Below, piece after piece: positions 24,045-31,993 of a stretch of 64,000 bases of DNA. The notes below the pieces were generated by a model. The model saw only the letters and a program-made list of their open reading frames with translations. It ran no database searches and was not told the origin of the DNA. Position 1 is the stretch's first letter. Every line of letters begins with the position of its first letter. A program made the position numbers and the translations under genes. Origin of the DNA: Amycolatopsis endophytica (lineage in GTDB: Bacteria; Actinomycetota; Actinomycetes; Mycobacteriales; Pseudonocardiaceae); NCBI RefSeq assembly GCF_013410405.1, contig NZ_JACCFK010000002.1:1937754-2001753 (forward strand), in the 5' to 3' direction.

Positions 24045-25127
24045 ATGCCTGATGCCGTGGTGATCGGCGGCGGCCAGGCCGGTCTCGCCTCGGTCCACGC
24101 TCTCAAGGCCCGCGGGCTCGAGCCCGTCCTGCTGGAGGCCGGGGACGAGCCGGCCGGGTCCTGGCCGCACTACTACGACAGCCTCCACCTGTTCTCCCCG
24201 GCCCGCTACAGCTCCCTGCCTGGGCTGGCCTTCCCCGGCGACCCCCGCCGCTACCCGCACCGCGACGAGGTGATCGGCTACCTCCGCCGCTACGCCGCCG
24301 TGCTGGACGCGGACATCCGCACCGGTCACCGGGTCACCGCGGTGACCCGGCCCGGCGGCGAGTTCGTCGTGTCGACCGACTCCGGCGCCGAGTTCTCCGC
24401 GCCGATCGTCGTCGCCGCGACCGGCGCGTTCAGCTCCCCGTACCGGCCCGCGCTGCCCGGGCTCGACGAGTTCGCCGGCACCGTCCTGCACTCCAGCGAA
24501 TACCGCGAGCCCAGCCCGTTCGCCGGGCAGCGCGTGGTAGTGGTCGGCGCGGCCAACTCCGCCGTGCAGATCGCCGTCGACCTCGTGCCGCACTCCCACG
24601 TCACGCTCGCCACACGCAAGCCGATCCGCTACGCCACGCAGAAACCGCTGGGCCGGGATGTGCACTTCTGGTTCACCGTCACCGGGTTCGACGTTCTGCC
24701 CATCGGGCCCTGGCTGCGCACCAAGCCGAGCATGCTCGTCCTCGACGCCGGTGGCTACCGGGCCGCGATCGAGGCCGGCAAGCCCGGCCAGCGGCGCATG
24801 TTCACCGCCATCGAGGGCGACACGGTGACGTGGGCGGACGGTTCGCGCGAGCAGGTGGACACCATCATCCTGGCGACCGGGTTCCGCCCCGGACTGTCCT
24901 ATCTGGACAAACTCGGCGTCCTGGACCCGGCCGGGGCGCCCCGGCAGCACCGGGGTCTGTCCACCACGCATCCCGGGCTCGGGTTCGTCGGCCTGGAATG
25001 GCAGCGCAGCTTCTCCTCGGCCACGATCCGCGGCGTGGGCCGCGACGCGGCCTACGTGGCCCGGCGGCTGCTCACGTCGGCCGGGGTCATCCGGGGCGCG
25101 AAGAACAGATTCCGACGGACCGGGTAG
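24045..25127 (+). CDS. arsO: ArsO-like FAD/NAD(P)-binding protein
   Basis: 360-aa flavin monooxygenase-like protein; ATG at 24045 has AAAGGG upstream (a GTG six codons earlier is possible). VVIGGGQAGLASVHALKARG is the FAD-binding start, GSWPHYYDSLHLFSPARYSS the typical FMO/ArsO block, VVVVGAANSAVQIAVDL the NADPH site, and TIILATGFRPGLSYL the closing motif. ArsO proteins are found in arsenic operons and are thought to oxidise an organoarsenical or arsenite adduct. It is the second flavoprotein in a row, so the two may act as successive steps or as a pair. The symbol is given by family resemblance and context. Confidence 0.75.
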   Translation: MPDAVVIGGGQAGLASVHALKARGLEPVLLEAGDEPAGSWPHYYDSLHLFSPARYSSLPGLAFPGDPRRYPHRDEVIGYLRRYAAVLDADIRTGHRVTAVTRPGGEFVVSTDSGAEFSAPIVVAATGAFSSPYRPALPGLDEFAGTVLHSSEYREPSPFAGQRVVVVGAANSAVQIAVDLVPHSHVTLATRKPIRYATQKPLGRDVHFWFTVTGFDVLPIGPWLRTKPSMLVLDAGGYRAAIEAGKPGQRRMFTAIEGDTVTWADGSREQVDTIILATGFRPGLSYLDKLGVLDPAGAPRQHRGLSTTHPGLGFVGLEWQRSFSSATIRGVGRDAAYVARRLLTSAGVIRGAKNRFRRTG

Positions 25128-25316
25128 TGCATGCCGCGCACCAGACCGGCTTCGGCGGCGCGGTCGAACCACCAGCCCATCCATCGCGGCCCGAGCAGGC
25201 CGCCGCCGCATGAGCCCAGGTAGTTCACGAACGGCGCCGCGGCGGCATCAAGCGCCCGGGCGCACATCGCCCGTCCCTTCCCGCCCCAGCGTGACACCGC
25301 GGGGCTGAGGCCGGTC

Positions 25317-26132
25317 TCAGCCGCAGCACCCGCCCTCGGCGGAACTCGTGACCAGCGGCAGCTCCCTCCTCGCGGCCGCCTCGTGGGGCTTGGTCGCGCG
25401 GACGATCGCGGAGTGCATGTTCTCGGCGGCCTCGTGTGTCGGCGTGATCTCGATCCCGGTGAATCCGGCCGCGGCCAAGCCCGCCCGGTACTCCGCGAAC
25501 AACAGCGCCCCGGCGATGCAGGCGGTGTATTCGCCGCGCTCGGCCCGCTCGGCGGCGGTCAGCTGGTCCTCGGCGACGACGTCGGAGATGCCGAGCCGTC
25601 CGCCAGGCTTGAGCACGCGGAACATCTCGGCGAACACCGCGGGCTTGTCGACCGACAGATTGATCACGCAGTTGGAGATGATCACATCCACCCGGTCCGC
25701 CGGGAGCGGGATCGCCTCGATGTGGCCCTTGAGGAAGTCGACGTTGGTCGCCCCGGCCTTGTCGGCGTTGGCCTGCGCGAGCGCGAGCATCTCCTCGGTC
25801 ATGTCCAGCCCGTACACCTTGCCCGCCGGGCCGACCCGCTTCGCCGACAGCAGCACGTCGATGCCGCCTCCGGAGCCCAGATCGAGCACTGTCTCGCCCT
25901 CGCGCAGCTCAGCCACGGCCAGTGGATTGCCACAGCCGAGACTGGCCAGCACCGCCTCCTCCGGCAGAGACGAGCGCTCCGCCTCGTCGTACCAGCCGCC
26001 GGTCAGGTCGGGCATCTCGCTGGAGCATTCGCCACCACAGCACGATGCGACCGCTCGCGTGCTCGCTCGCACCGCGGCCGCCGCATAGCGCTCCCGCACC
26101 TGTTCCCGCACGTCCTGCGCCTGCTCACCCAT
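25317..26132 (-). CDS. arsM: arsenite S-adenosylmethyltransferase ArsM
   Basis: 271-aa methyltransferase that transfers methyl groups from SAM to trivalent arsenic, giving methylated and volatile forms. ATG 26132 follows GGAGGTGG. SAM loop LDLGSGGGIDVLLSA lies near residue 82 and motif II GLDMTEEML near 110. Conserved Cys residues sit in ISNCVINLS and YTACIAGA, the positions that bind As(III), with more Cys in SCCGGECS near residue 32 and a terminal GGCCG. It is divergent from the second ArsR gene. The promoter gap 26133-26231 contains ATCGATG and GTCGATG repeats that could be ArsR half-sites. Confidence 0.93.
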   Translation of the reverse strand: MGEQAQDVREQVRERYAAAAVRASTRAVASCCGGECSSEMPDLTGGWYDEAERSSLPEEAVLASLGCGNPLAVAELREGETVLDLGSGGGIDVLLSAKRVGPAGKVYGLDMTEEMLALAQANADKAGATNVDFLKGHIEAIPLPADRVDVIISNCVINLSVDKPAVFAEMFRVLKPGGRLGISDVVAEDQLTAAERAERGEYTACIAGALLFAEYRAGLAAAGFTGIEITPTHEAAENMHSAIVRATKPHEAAARRELPLVTSSAEGGCCG

Positions 26133-26231
26133 GCTGCCACCTCCGGAATTGAGGACGATCGATGTCTGTCGATGAAAAGCCTGCACCTTGGATAGATGGA
26201 CGTCAAGATAGAAGTTTGTTTAGATAGGGGC

Positions 26232-26594
26232 ATGTCGAAACAGCTGCCGATCGTCGACGCCGAGTGCTGCTCGCCACTGGTACGAGAACCGCTGTCCGAG
26301 CCGCAGGCCGCGGAGCTGGCGCGGGTGTTCAAGGCGGTCGGCGACCCGGTGCGGCTGCGGCTGCTGTCGCTGATCGCCTCCCACGACGGCGGCGAGGCGT
26401 GCGTGTGCGACCTGACCGGCGCGTTCGAGCTGACCGGGCCCACGATCTCCCACCACCTCAAGGTGCTGCGCGAGTCCGGCCTCATCACCGGTGAGCGCCG
26501 CGGCACCTGGATCTACTACCGCGTCCAGCCCGAGACCCTGGCCCGGCTGTCCGCCGTCCTCACCCCTGCCGAGGGCTCGGTGGTGACGGCGTGA
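26232..26594 (+). CDS. arsR: ArsR family arsenic-responsive repressor
   Basis: 120-aa ArsR/SmtB repressor. ATG 26232 is preferred because MSKQLPIVDAECCSPL is the usual actinobacterial start; ATG 26196 is possible. Winged-helix blocks are FKAVGDPVRLRLLSLIA, TGPTISHHLKVLRESGL and GTWIYYRV. CVCDL (with CC near residue 11) is the inducer site that binds As(III) and releases DNA. It probably represses its own operon with acr3 and arsC, plus the divergent arsM. The stop overlaps the acr3 start by four bases. Confidence 0.92.
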   Translation: MSKQLPIVDAECCSPLVREPLSEPQAAELARVFKAVGDPVRLRLLSLIASHDGGEACVCDLTGAFELTGPTISHHLKVLRESGLITGERRGTWIYYRVQPETLARLSAVLTPAEGSVVTA

Positions 26595-27664
26595 CCACCA
26601 CCGACACGGCCCCCGCCGGCGTCGTCGGCAAGCTGTCCACGCTGGACCGCTTCCTGCCGATCTGGATCGGCGCGGCGATGGTCCTCGGGCTGCTCGCCGG
26701 GCGCTGGATCCCCGGCCTGGAGACCGGCCTCAACGCCGTGGCCATCGACGGGATCTCGTTGCCGATCGCTCTTGGGTTGCTGGTGATGATGTACCCGGTG
26801 CTGGCCAAGGTCCGCTACGACAAGCTGGACTCGGTCACCCGCGACCGGAAACTGCTGTGGCCCTCGCTCGTGCTGAACTGGCTCATCGGCCCGGCGCTGA
26901 TGTTCGCCCTCGCGTGGCTGCTGCTGCCGGACCTGCCCGAGTACCGCACCGGGCTCATCATCGTGGGCCTGGCCCGCTGCATCGCCATGGTGATCATCTG
27001 GAACGACCTCGCCTGCGGCGACCGGGAGGCCGCCGCCGTGCTGGTCGCGCTCAACTCGGTGTTCCAGGTGATCATGTTCGGTGTACTCGGCTGGTTCTAC
27101 CTGGAGATCCTGCCCGGCTGGCTCGGCCTCGACACCACCAGCCTGGCAGTGTCCGGGTGGCAGATCGCGAAGTCCACGCTGATCTTCCTCGGCATCCCGC
27201 TCGTCGCCGGCTACCTCACCCGCCGCCTCGGCGAACGAGCCCGCGGGCGCGACTGGTACGAATCCCGGTTCCTGCCGCGCATCGGGCCGGTCGCCCTGTA
27301 CGGACTGCTGTTCACCATCGTCGTGCTGTTCGCCCTGCAGGGCAACCAGATCACCAGCCGCCCGCTCGACGTCGCCCGCATCGCACTGCCGCTACTGGTC
27401 TACTTCGGACTCATGTGGGCCGGCTCCTACGCCCTCGGCAAGGCGCTCGGCCTGAACTACGAACGCACCACCACACTCGCCTTCACCGCAGCGGGCAACA
27501 ACTTCGAGCTCGCCATCGCCGTGGCCATCGCGACCTTCGGCGCCACCAGCGGACAGGCCCTCGCCGGCGTCGTCGGCCCCCTGATCGAGGTGCCGGTCCT
27601 TGTCGCGCTCGTCTACGTCTCGCTCGCCCTGCGCCGCCGATTCACCCCTGCCACCCGGGAGTAG
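26591..27664 (+). CDS. acr3: Acr3 arsenite efflux transporter
   Basis: 357-aa inner-membrane transporter of the ACR3/BART family, usual length, with about ten helices. GTG 26591 overlaps the ArsR stop as GTGA. Family blocks seen are LGLLVMMYPVLAKVRYD, NWLIGPALMFALAWLLL, the GLARCIAMVIIWNDLACGD region that holds the essential Cys in helix 4, and FTAAGNNFELAIAVAIATFG in helix 9 with the conserved Glu. It exports As(III) using the proton motive force. Genes downstream (ArsC) supply As(III) from arsenate. Confidence 0.95.
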   Translation: MTTTDTAPAGVVGKLSTLDRFLPIWIGAAMVLGLLAGRWIPGLETGLNAVAIDGISLPIALGLLVMMYPVLAKVRYDKLDSVTRDRKLLWPSLVLNWLIGPALMFALAWLLLPDLPEYRTGLIIVGLARCIAMVIIWNDLACGDREAAAVLVALNSVFQVIMFGVLGWFYLEILPGWLGLDTTSLAVSGWQIAKSTLIFLGIPLVAGYLTRRLGERARGRDWYESRFLPRIGPVALYGLLFTIVVLFALQGNQITSRPLDVARIALPLLVYFGLMWAGSYALGKALGLNYERTTTLAFTAAGNNFELAIAVAIATFGATSGQALAGVVGPLIEVPVLVALVYVSLALRRRFTPATRE

Positions 27665-27666
27665 CC

Positions 27667-28344
27667 ATGGACCACATCGAAGGCGAACCCTGCCAGGACG
27701 TCGAAGACTGCCGCCTCACCGACCGCCACGTGCAGACCCTGCTCAACCGCGAAGCCGACGAGATCGCCCGGCACTTCACCGGCACCTTCTCGCCAGAAAC
27801 GGTCCGCAACTGCGTCGAGGACTCCTACACCCACCTCGCCGCCACCGCTCGCATCCGCACCCACCTGCCCGTCCTGGCCGCCCGCTTCGCCCGGCAGCGA
27901 CTGGAAGCCACCGCCAAGAACCAAGGAGCCACCGTGTCCGACAAGCCCGAAGTCCTTTTCGTCTGCGTCCACAACGCCGGCCGCTCCCAGATGGCCGCCG
28001 CCCTGCTCGACCACCACGCCGCCGGACGCGTCACCGTCCGCTCCGCAGGCTCCGCCCCCGCCGACACCATCAACCCCGCCGTCGTCGAAGCCATGCACGA
28101 ACTCGGCCTCGACCTGACCAAGGAATTCCCCAAACCGCTGACCACCGAGGCCGTCCAAGCCGCCGACGTCGTCATCACCATGGGCTGCGGCGACGCCTGC
28201 CCCATCTTCCCCGGCAAGCGCTACCTCGACTGGCAACTCGACGACCCCGCCGGCAAGGGAATCGACGCGGTACGCCCCATCCGCGACGAAATCGACCGCC
28301 GCGTGCGCGCGCTGCTCGACGAACTCGTGCCCGCACGAGCGTGA
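27667..28344 (+). CDS. arsC: arsenate reductase ArsC with N-terminal helical domain
   Basis: 225-aa reductase. ATG 27667 follows CGGGAG. Residues 1-90 are a three-helix domain (VQTLLNREADEIARHF and VEDSYTHLAATARIR) found fused to actinobacterial ArsC. Residues 94-225 are the low-molecular-weight phosphatase fold, with the CX5R loop CVHNAGRSQMA starting at Cys100 and TMGCGDACP near 175, the position of the second redox Cys pair. Related Corynebacterium enzymes reduce arsenate with mycothiol or thioredoxin. It is the last gene of the arsR-acr3-arsC operon and is followed by a strong hairpin. Confidence 0.93.
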   Translation: MDHIEGEPCQDVEDCRLTDRHVQTLLNREADEIARHFTGTFSPETVRNCVEDSYTHLAATARIRTHLPVLAARFARQRLEATAKNQGATVSDKPEVLFVCVHNAGRSQMAAALLDHHAAGRVTVRSAGSAPADTINPAVVEAMHELGLDLTKEFPKPLTTEAVQAADVVITMGCGDACPIFPGKRYLDWQLDDPAGKGIDAVRPIRDEIDRRVRALLDELVPARA

Positions 28345-28345
28345 T

Positions 28346-28399
28346 CCAGCCGAGGGTGGGTGGGGGGCACCTGGTTCACGCCACCCGCTCATCGGCTGG
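28346..28399 (+). terminator. putative rho-independent-like terminator of the ars operon
   Basis: CCAGCCGA at 28346-28353 pairs with TCGGCTGG at 28392-28399, with inner GGGTGG and CCACCC pairing as well. TTTCG follows rather than a long T run, which is usual for GC-rich actinobacteria. It starts two bases after the arsC stop and also lies before the convergent GntR gene (stop 28428), so it could work in both directions. Confidence 0.6.
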
Positions 28400-28427
28400 T
28401 TTCGTCTCCGGAGATTGCCGCGGACGT

Positions 28428-28685
28428 CTAATCAGCCGAGCGCGGGCTGGCGCGGACCTCGCGCACGAAGGTCCCCTTCGACGGCACCGTGACCACGAGA
28501 CCCTCGTCCCGTAGGAGCTGAGTGGCGTGGCGGAGTGTGCCTAGTGCGACGCCGAGTTCCGCCGCCAGGCGCCGTTCGGCCGGGAAGGGTGTGTTCGCAG
28601 GGAGTTCGCCGGATTCGATTCGAGCCTTGAACTGCTCGAAAACTGTCCGGTAGAGATATTGCGGAGTTCGTCGTTCTTCCGTCAT
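28428..28685 (-). CDS. small GntR-type winged-helix regulator
   Basis: 85-aa protein that is only the GntR DNA-binding domain: YLYRTVFEQFKARIESGELP, then PAERRLAAELGVALGTLRHA, LLRDEGLV and TVPSKGTFVRE. No effector domain follows. ATG 28685 has GGAG six bases upstream. Such short GntR proteins often pair with an XRE or DUF397/DUF5753 gene; here the DUF5753-type regulator is divergent, with a large palindrome in the 273-bp gap between them. Confidence 0.88.
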   Translation of the reverse strand: MTEERRTPQYLYRTVFEQFKARIESGELPANTPFPAERRLAAELGVALGTLRHATQLLRDEGLVVTVPSKGTFVREVRASPRSAD

Positions 28686-28849
28686 CGCCTACTCCGGCGA
28701 ACGCGTCCCCAGCCGTTCTCCTCGTTGAGCGCGACCTTCACACGCTCAGGCATGGCATGGCGAGGACCACTTTGCGATCGACTTTTTCTTGCCAGAGAAG
28801 GCACGCTGTCGCAAATATGCGAAATCCATCGCCACATCTTCCCTCCAAA

Positions 28850-28877
28850 GTTTGGTGCGGAAATTTACGCACCAAAC
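28850..28877. promoter_or_regulatory. 10-bp perfect palindrome with AT spacer, putative operator
   Basis: GTTTGGTGCG (28850-28859) pairs exactly with CGCACCAAAC (28868-28877) around GAAATTTA. A shorter palindrome, TCGCAAATATGCGA, lies at about 28809-28822. Both are in the AT-richer gap 28686-28958 between the divergent GntR and DUF5753 regulators. The long, exact arms fit a dimeric winged-helix regulator such as GntR; binding is inferred. Confidence 0.6.
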
Positions 28878-28958
28878 AACGGTGCATTGCGCCATCAAGA
28901 CGGGGCAATAGCCCATCCGGGTCGTTCTGACAAAGGTCTTTCTCGGTACTCTTGGCTC

Positions 28959-29816
28959 ATGCCGAGGCACCCCGATACGGCGAAACAGCTCGACGGCCGG
29001 CCGCTCGCGCGTCTTCTGCGCTCGCACTGGCTAGCTCGCTCGCCTCGGCCCACCACGCGAGACGTTGGTCGCCAGCTCGGTGTCTCGCATACCACCGTGA
29101 GCCGGTGGCTCGACGGCACACTTGTCCCGACCGCTGAGCAGACGGAAGCACTCGCCGGCGCCCTGGGAATCGCGGGAAAGGCACGCGCAGACCTGCTCCA
29201 GGTCGCGGCGTGGGTCACTCCGAAACGGGCAACTCCGAACCGTGGCACTCCCGGCCTTTTCGGCATTTCGCATCAAACTGCCGACGCGATGGAGCTCGAA
29301 AAGCAAGCCACCTCGATCACGGAATGGTCACCTCTGCGCATCCCCGATCTCTTGCAGTGTGAGGATTACGCCCGCCAGGTTCCATCGGATATGAGCGACT
29401 TGCCCTCCAAATCCGAACGCCAGGCTGCAGTGATCGAGGGCGGGCGAACCAAGTATGAAGTTTTCCTCGGCCGACCCGCACTCACCTGGCGAGTCGGCGG
29501 AGTGACCGTCATGGCGAAGCAGGTTGGGCAGTTGATTGAGGTACTCGACCAGCGATTGGCCGCGGTACGTCTCGTGCTCGAGGGTTCGGACTGGCATGAC
29601 GGCCAGCTTGGCCCATTTGCGCTCTACGACCGTGGCGATGGCGAGAGCTCCGTCGTCATCCAGCACCTCGGGGCGGTCACCCTCCTGACCGATCGCGAAG
29701 TCGTCGGACGCTACCGACAGCTTGGTACCACGCTCGAGCAAATAGCCCTGACACCGGAGGAAACCCGCCGGCACCTCGAAGATGTTCTCCGGGATTTGAG
29801 AACCACATCGCCTTGA
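28959..29816 (+). CDS. XRE regulator with DUF5753-like C-terminus
   Basis: 285-aa regulator. ATG at 28959 is chosen because the XRE domain starts just after it; the open frame extends 100 codons further up without resemblance. Residues 10-75 hold RDVGRQLGVSHTTVSRWLDG, a helix-turn-helix. From about residue 110 comes the DUF5753 pattern (ITEWSPLRIPDLLQCEDYAR, ERQAAVI, GRPALTWRVGGVTVM, and FALYDRG with IQHLG). These are common Streptomyces-type developmental or morphology regulators. Three minus-strand genes follow convergently. Confidence 0.8.
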   Translation: MPRHPDTAKQLDGRPLARLLRSHWLARSPRPTTRDVGRQLGVSHTTVSRWLDGTLVPTAEQTEALAGALGIAGKARADLLQVAAWVTPKRATPNRGTPGLFGISHQTADAMELEKQATSITEWSPLRIPDLLQCEDYARQVPSDMSDLPSKSERQAAVIEGGRTKYEVFLGRPALTWRVGGVTVMAKQVGQLIEVLDQRLAAVRLVLEGSDWHDGQLGPFALYDRGDGESSVVIQHLGAVTLLTDREVVGRYRQLGTTLEQIALTPEETRRHLEDVLRDLRTTSP

Positions 29817-29828
29817 GACTGACCGCGG

Positions 29829-30140
29829 TCAGTCGTCACGGCGGCGTAGGGCGTAGGCCGGGACGAGTTGGTCGACGACCTCGAGCTTGTTCCGCCGCGG
29901 GTCGGCGTACGGGATCTCGAAGTCGACGACACCGAGCCAGTCCCCCTTCGCGGTGGAGAACCAGCCTGTGAGGCGGCCGGGTACCTCGCCCGTCATGTCC
30001 AGGCCGGTGACCACGGTGTGCATGGGCGCCCCCGGCACTCGCAGGTAGATGGCGTCGAGCCGAACCCAGACGGGGGTGATGACCGGGACCCGCCCGTGGT
30101 CGTCGTCGCCCCGGAACCGAGTGTAGGGGCTGTGCAGCAT
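29829..30140 (-). CDS. unknown small protein
   Basis: 103-aa protein; ATG 30140 with AGGGG upstream. It is beta-rich: VPVITPVWVRLDAIYLRVPG, HTVVTGLDMTGEVPGRLTGW, and KGDWLGVVDFEIPYADPRRN. It ends with a basic DQLVPAYALRRRDD. Similar small proteins are seen next to DUF5753/XRE regulators in actinomycetes, but no function is recognised. Only 10 bp separate it from the gene before it, so they are co-transcribed. Confidence 0.65.
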   Translation of the reverse strand: MLHSPYTRFRGDDDHGRVPVITPVWVRLDAIYLRVPGAPMHTVVTGLDMTGEVPGRLTGWFSTAKGDWLGVVDFEIPYADPRRNKLEVVDQLVPAYALRRRDD

Positions 30141-30150
30141 CCGCAGACCC

Positions 30151-30468
30151 CTACTTCCAGCTCGGGAGCGCAGCGTCGGCCCGAGTCCGTCGATCGAGGT
30201 ACGGCTGGTCATCGAACTCGGCCCGCGCGGCGAGTGGCCCGGCCGTACCGAAGAGCCACGCTGCCGGAGAAACGCCTTCGGCTCGGCACGTCTGGCACTC
30301 GACAGCGACGCCAGCACTGTCGGCAACGGCGCGGTATCCCGCCACGACAAGGGAATGTCGGCCCGCCCTGCAGGTCGCGGGCAGGACGACGACCCGCTCA
30401 CCGCGGGGATCGACGCGGTAGTTGACGAGCCCGTCGTTTTGCTCACCGGTCAGGCCCTCCACGTTCAT
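30151..30468 (-). CDS. unknown protein with possible zinc site
   Basis: 105-aa protein starting ATG 30468. CRAGRHSLVVAGY and VECQTCRAEG give a C-x5-H and a CxxC that could bind zinc, giving a small ribbon-like fold. No other motif is known. Its start overlaps the end of the APH-like gene by 26 bases, so it is translated from the same mRNA as that gene and the small protein downstream. Confidence 0.6.
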   Translation of the reverse strand: MNVEGLTGEQNDGLVNYRVDPRGERVVVLPATCRAGRHSLVVAGYRAVADSAGVAVECQTCRAEGVSPAAWLFGTAGPLAARAEFDDQPYLDRRTRADAALPSWK

Positions 30469-31393
30469 GTCCCGAGGCTAACACGTCATCGAACTGGTGT
30501 TCGATGCCCGTGTTGTCGCCCAGGCGGTGCGTGGCCCAGGCGCGGGCGGCCGGGACGAGGGTGCGCCACAGGTCGCGGTGCTGCTGCGCGGCCTGGTACT
30601 GCCAGATGCCCCAGATCTCGACCGCCAGCGCGGTGCGCGCGGCCGGTGGAGTTCGTTGCCACGCCGGGAGCGCCTCGGCCCATTCCTCGGCGGCAGGCGG
30701 GGTGTGGCCGGCGGCGATCAGCCGGGCGATGAGAAACGCCACGTCGACCGCCGCTGAGCCGGTGCGCGACCAAGCCCAGTCGATGATCAGCGCTTGCCGC
30801 CCGGCGACCAGGATGTTGAGCGAGTGCAGGTCGGTGTGCACCAGGTCGCGCCCGTCGGCGGCCTCGATCGCCCGCGCCTCCCACTGGACGAGCTGCGAGG
30901 CTCTCATGGGATCGAGGCCAGGTGGTGGGTTCTTGGCGAGTCGTCGCCATGGCGCGAGTCGTGCCCACTGGTCTGCCAGCCGAGGCGCGGCTGCTGGGCA
31001 GTCGGCGAGGTTGCGCCCCAATGCCGCCACCGCGTCGGCCACCACGGGCAGGTCGGGTGAGCCGGGTGCGAGGTCGGCGTGGGCGCCGGTGACGCGGTCG
31101 AAGCCGAGTAGCAGCCAGCCGTCGGCCTCGATGCGCCAGCGCAGTCGCGGTGCGATGGCCGAGGGCAACCACGGGTTGATGTCCGCCTCGTGGCGGTGCA
31201 TCGCGCCGCGTTTGCCCTCGGCATCGGCGATGCCCTTGCAGAACACGACTCCGCCGGAGCGCAGGTGCAACGTGGCCGAGAAGTCCGAGTTGCGCCCCGC
31301 CGGCGGAATCTCGGCGCGCGCGACCAGCCCGGCCTTGCGCTCGATCGCGGCTCGCACCGTGGCGGGGAGCTCGTCCCAGGTGCTGCGAGGCAT
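30443..31393 (-). CDS. aminoglycoside-phosphotransferase-like kinase
   Basis: 316-aa kinase. ATG 31393 follows AGGGAG. The catalytic loop HTDLHSLNILV (Brenner-type HxDxxxxN) is near residue 205, and IDWAWSRTG is the Mg-binding equivalent of DFG/DxD, with Trp as in APH-like enzymes. The N-lobe has GGVVFCKGIA, where Lys would bind ATP. The family phosphorylates small alcohols, antibiotics or metabolites. With the GRDP-like gene upstream it probably acts in one process; the substrate is unknown and a resistance role should not be assumed. Confidence 0.82.
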   Translation of the reverse strand: MPRSTWDELPATVRAAIERKAGLVARAEIPPAGRNSDFSATLHLRSGGVVFCKGIADAEGKRGAMHRHEADINPWLPSAIAPRLRWRIEADGWLLLGFDRVTGAHADLAPGSPDLPVVADAVAALGRNLADCPAAAPRLADQWARLAPWRRLAKNPPPGLDPMRASQLVQWEARAIEAADGRDLVHTDLHSLNILVAGRQALIIDWAWSRTGSAAVDVAFLIARLIAAGHTPPAAEEWAEALPAWQRTPPAARTALAVEIWGIWQYQAAQQHRDLWRTLVPAARAWATHRLGDNTGIEHQFDDVLASGHERGGPDR

Positions 31394-31407
31394 CGTGAAA
31401 CTCCCTG

Positions 31408-31860
31408 TCAGTCGCGGGCCGGCGGCGGGTCGTCGTGGCAGCCATTGTGGCAACCGGTGCACCCGGCCGCCTGCGGCCACAGCTCGGAGTCGAGCGTGAA
31501 GCCCGCGGCCTCGATCGCCGCCACCGTCCCGCGGGCGGTATCCCCGCTGGCGGCCGGGTCGTGGTCCGCAGTAGGCACGTGGTGCAGGAACCGGCCGGCG
31601 ATCCGCTCGCAGAAAGCCGCGTAGTCGCGGGTGTGCAGGACGAAGGTGTGCCAGCCGATGTCCACCAGCTCACTGGGCGCGAGCGGGTCACCGGTGTTGC
31701 GGGCGCATGCGGCCAGGAAGGCCAGCGCCTGGTCCATGATGCGTTCGGCGAGGCCGCGCGCGAGGTCGTGCTCGGCGACGATCCGGTTCACCAACCGCTC
31801 GAACAAAGCCGGCTCGACCAGAGACTGGCCAGTCATCGGGGTGCTCAGTACTGCTGTCAA
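31408..31860 (-). CDS. GRDP-like (glycine-rich domain protein-like) protein
   Basis: 150-aa protein. A TTG start at 31860 has the excellent ribosome site GAAGGAGG five bases upstream. VDIGWHTFVLHTRDYAAFC is the hallmark block of the GRDP-like (DUF1399-type) fold. The C-terminal CTGCHNGCHDD adds a Cys/His cluster that may bind a metal. Known plant relatives act in stress and development. In actinomycetes it sits beside an XRE regulator, as here (divergent start at 31994). The gene runs with the APH-like kinase 14 bp downstream. Function is unknown. Confidence 0.78.
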   Translation of the reverse strand: MTAVLSTPMTGQSLVEPALFERLVNRIVAEHDLARGLAERIMDQALAFLAACARNTGDPLAPSELVDIGWHTFVLHTRDYAAFCERIAGRFLHHVPTADHDPAASGDTARGTVAAIEAAGFTLDSELWPQAAGCTGCHNGCHDDPPPARD

Positions 31861-31993
31861 CGTGTCCTCCTTCAGCGTGTGCGATCACTCGCCGTAATCG
31901 CTTGGGAACACGTTACGATCGGGGCGGCCTCGGCAGAACGGACTGCCAGTACCGGTTGCGGCAGCGACGGAGGCTCGACCTGGGGGCGAACGC

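Noticed and set aside
25052..25297. Minus-strand 81-codon open frame between the ArsO-like and ArsM genes
   Set aside because: No ribosome site, no recognised family, and most of it overlaps the end of the ArsO-like gene.
30443..31393. Aminoglycoside resistance gene
   Set aside because: Only the general kinase motifs are present, and the neighbours are regulators and unknown genes, so a resistance role is not supported.
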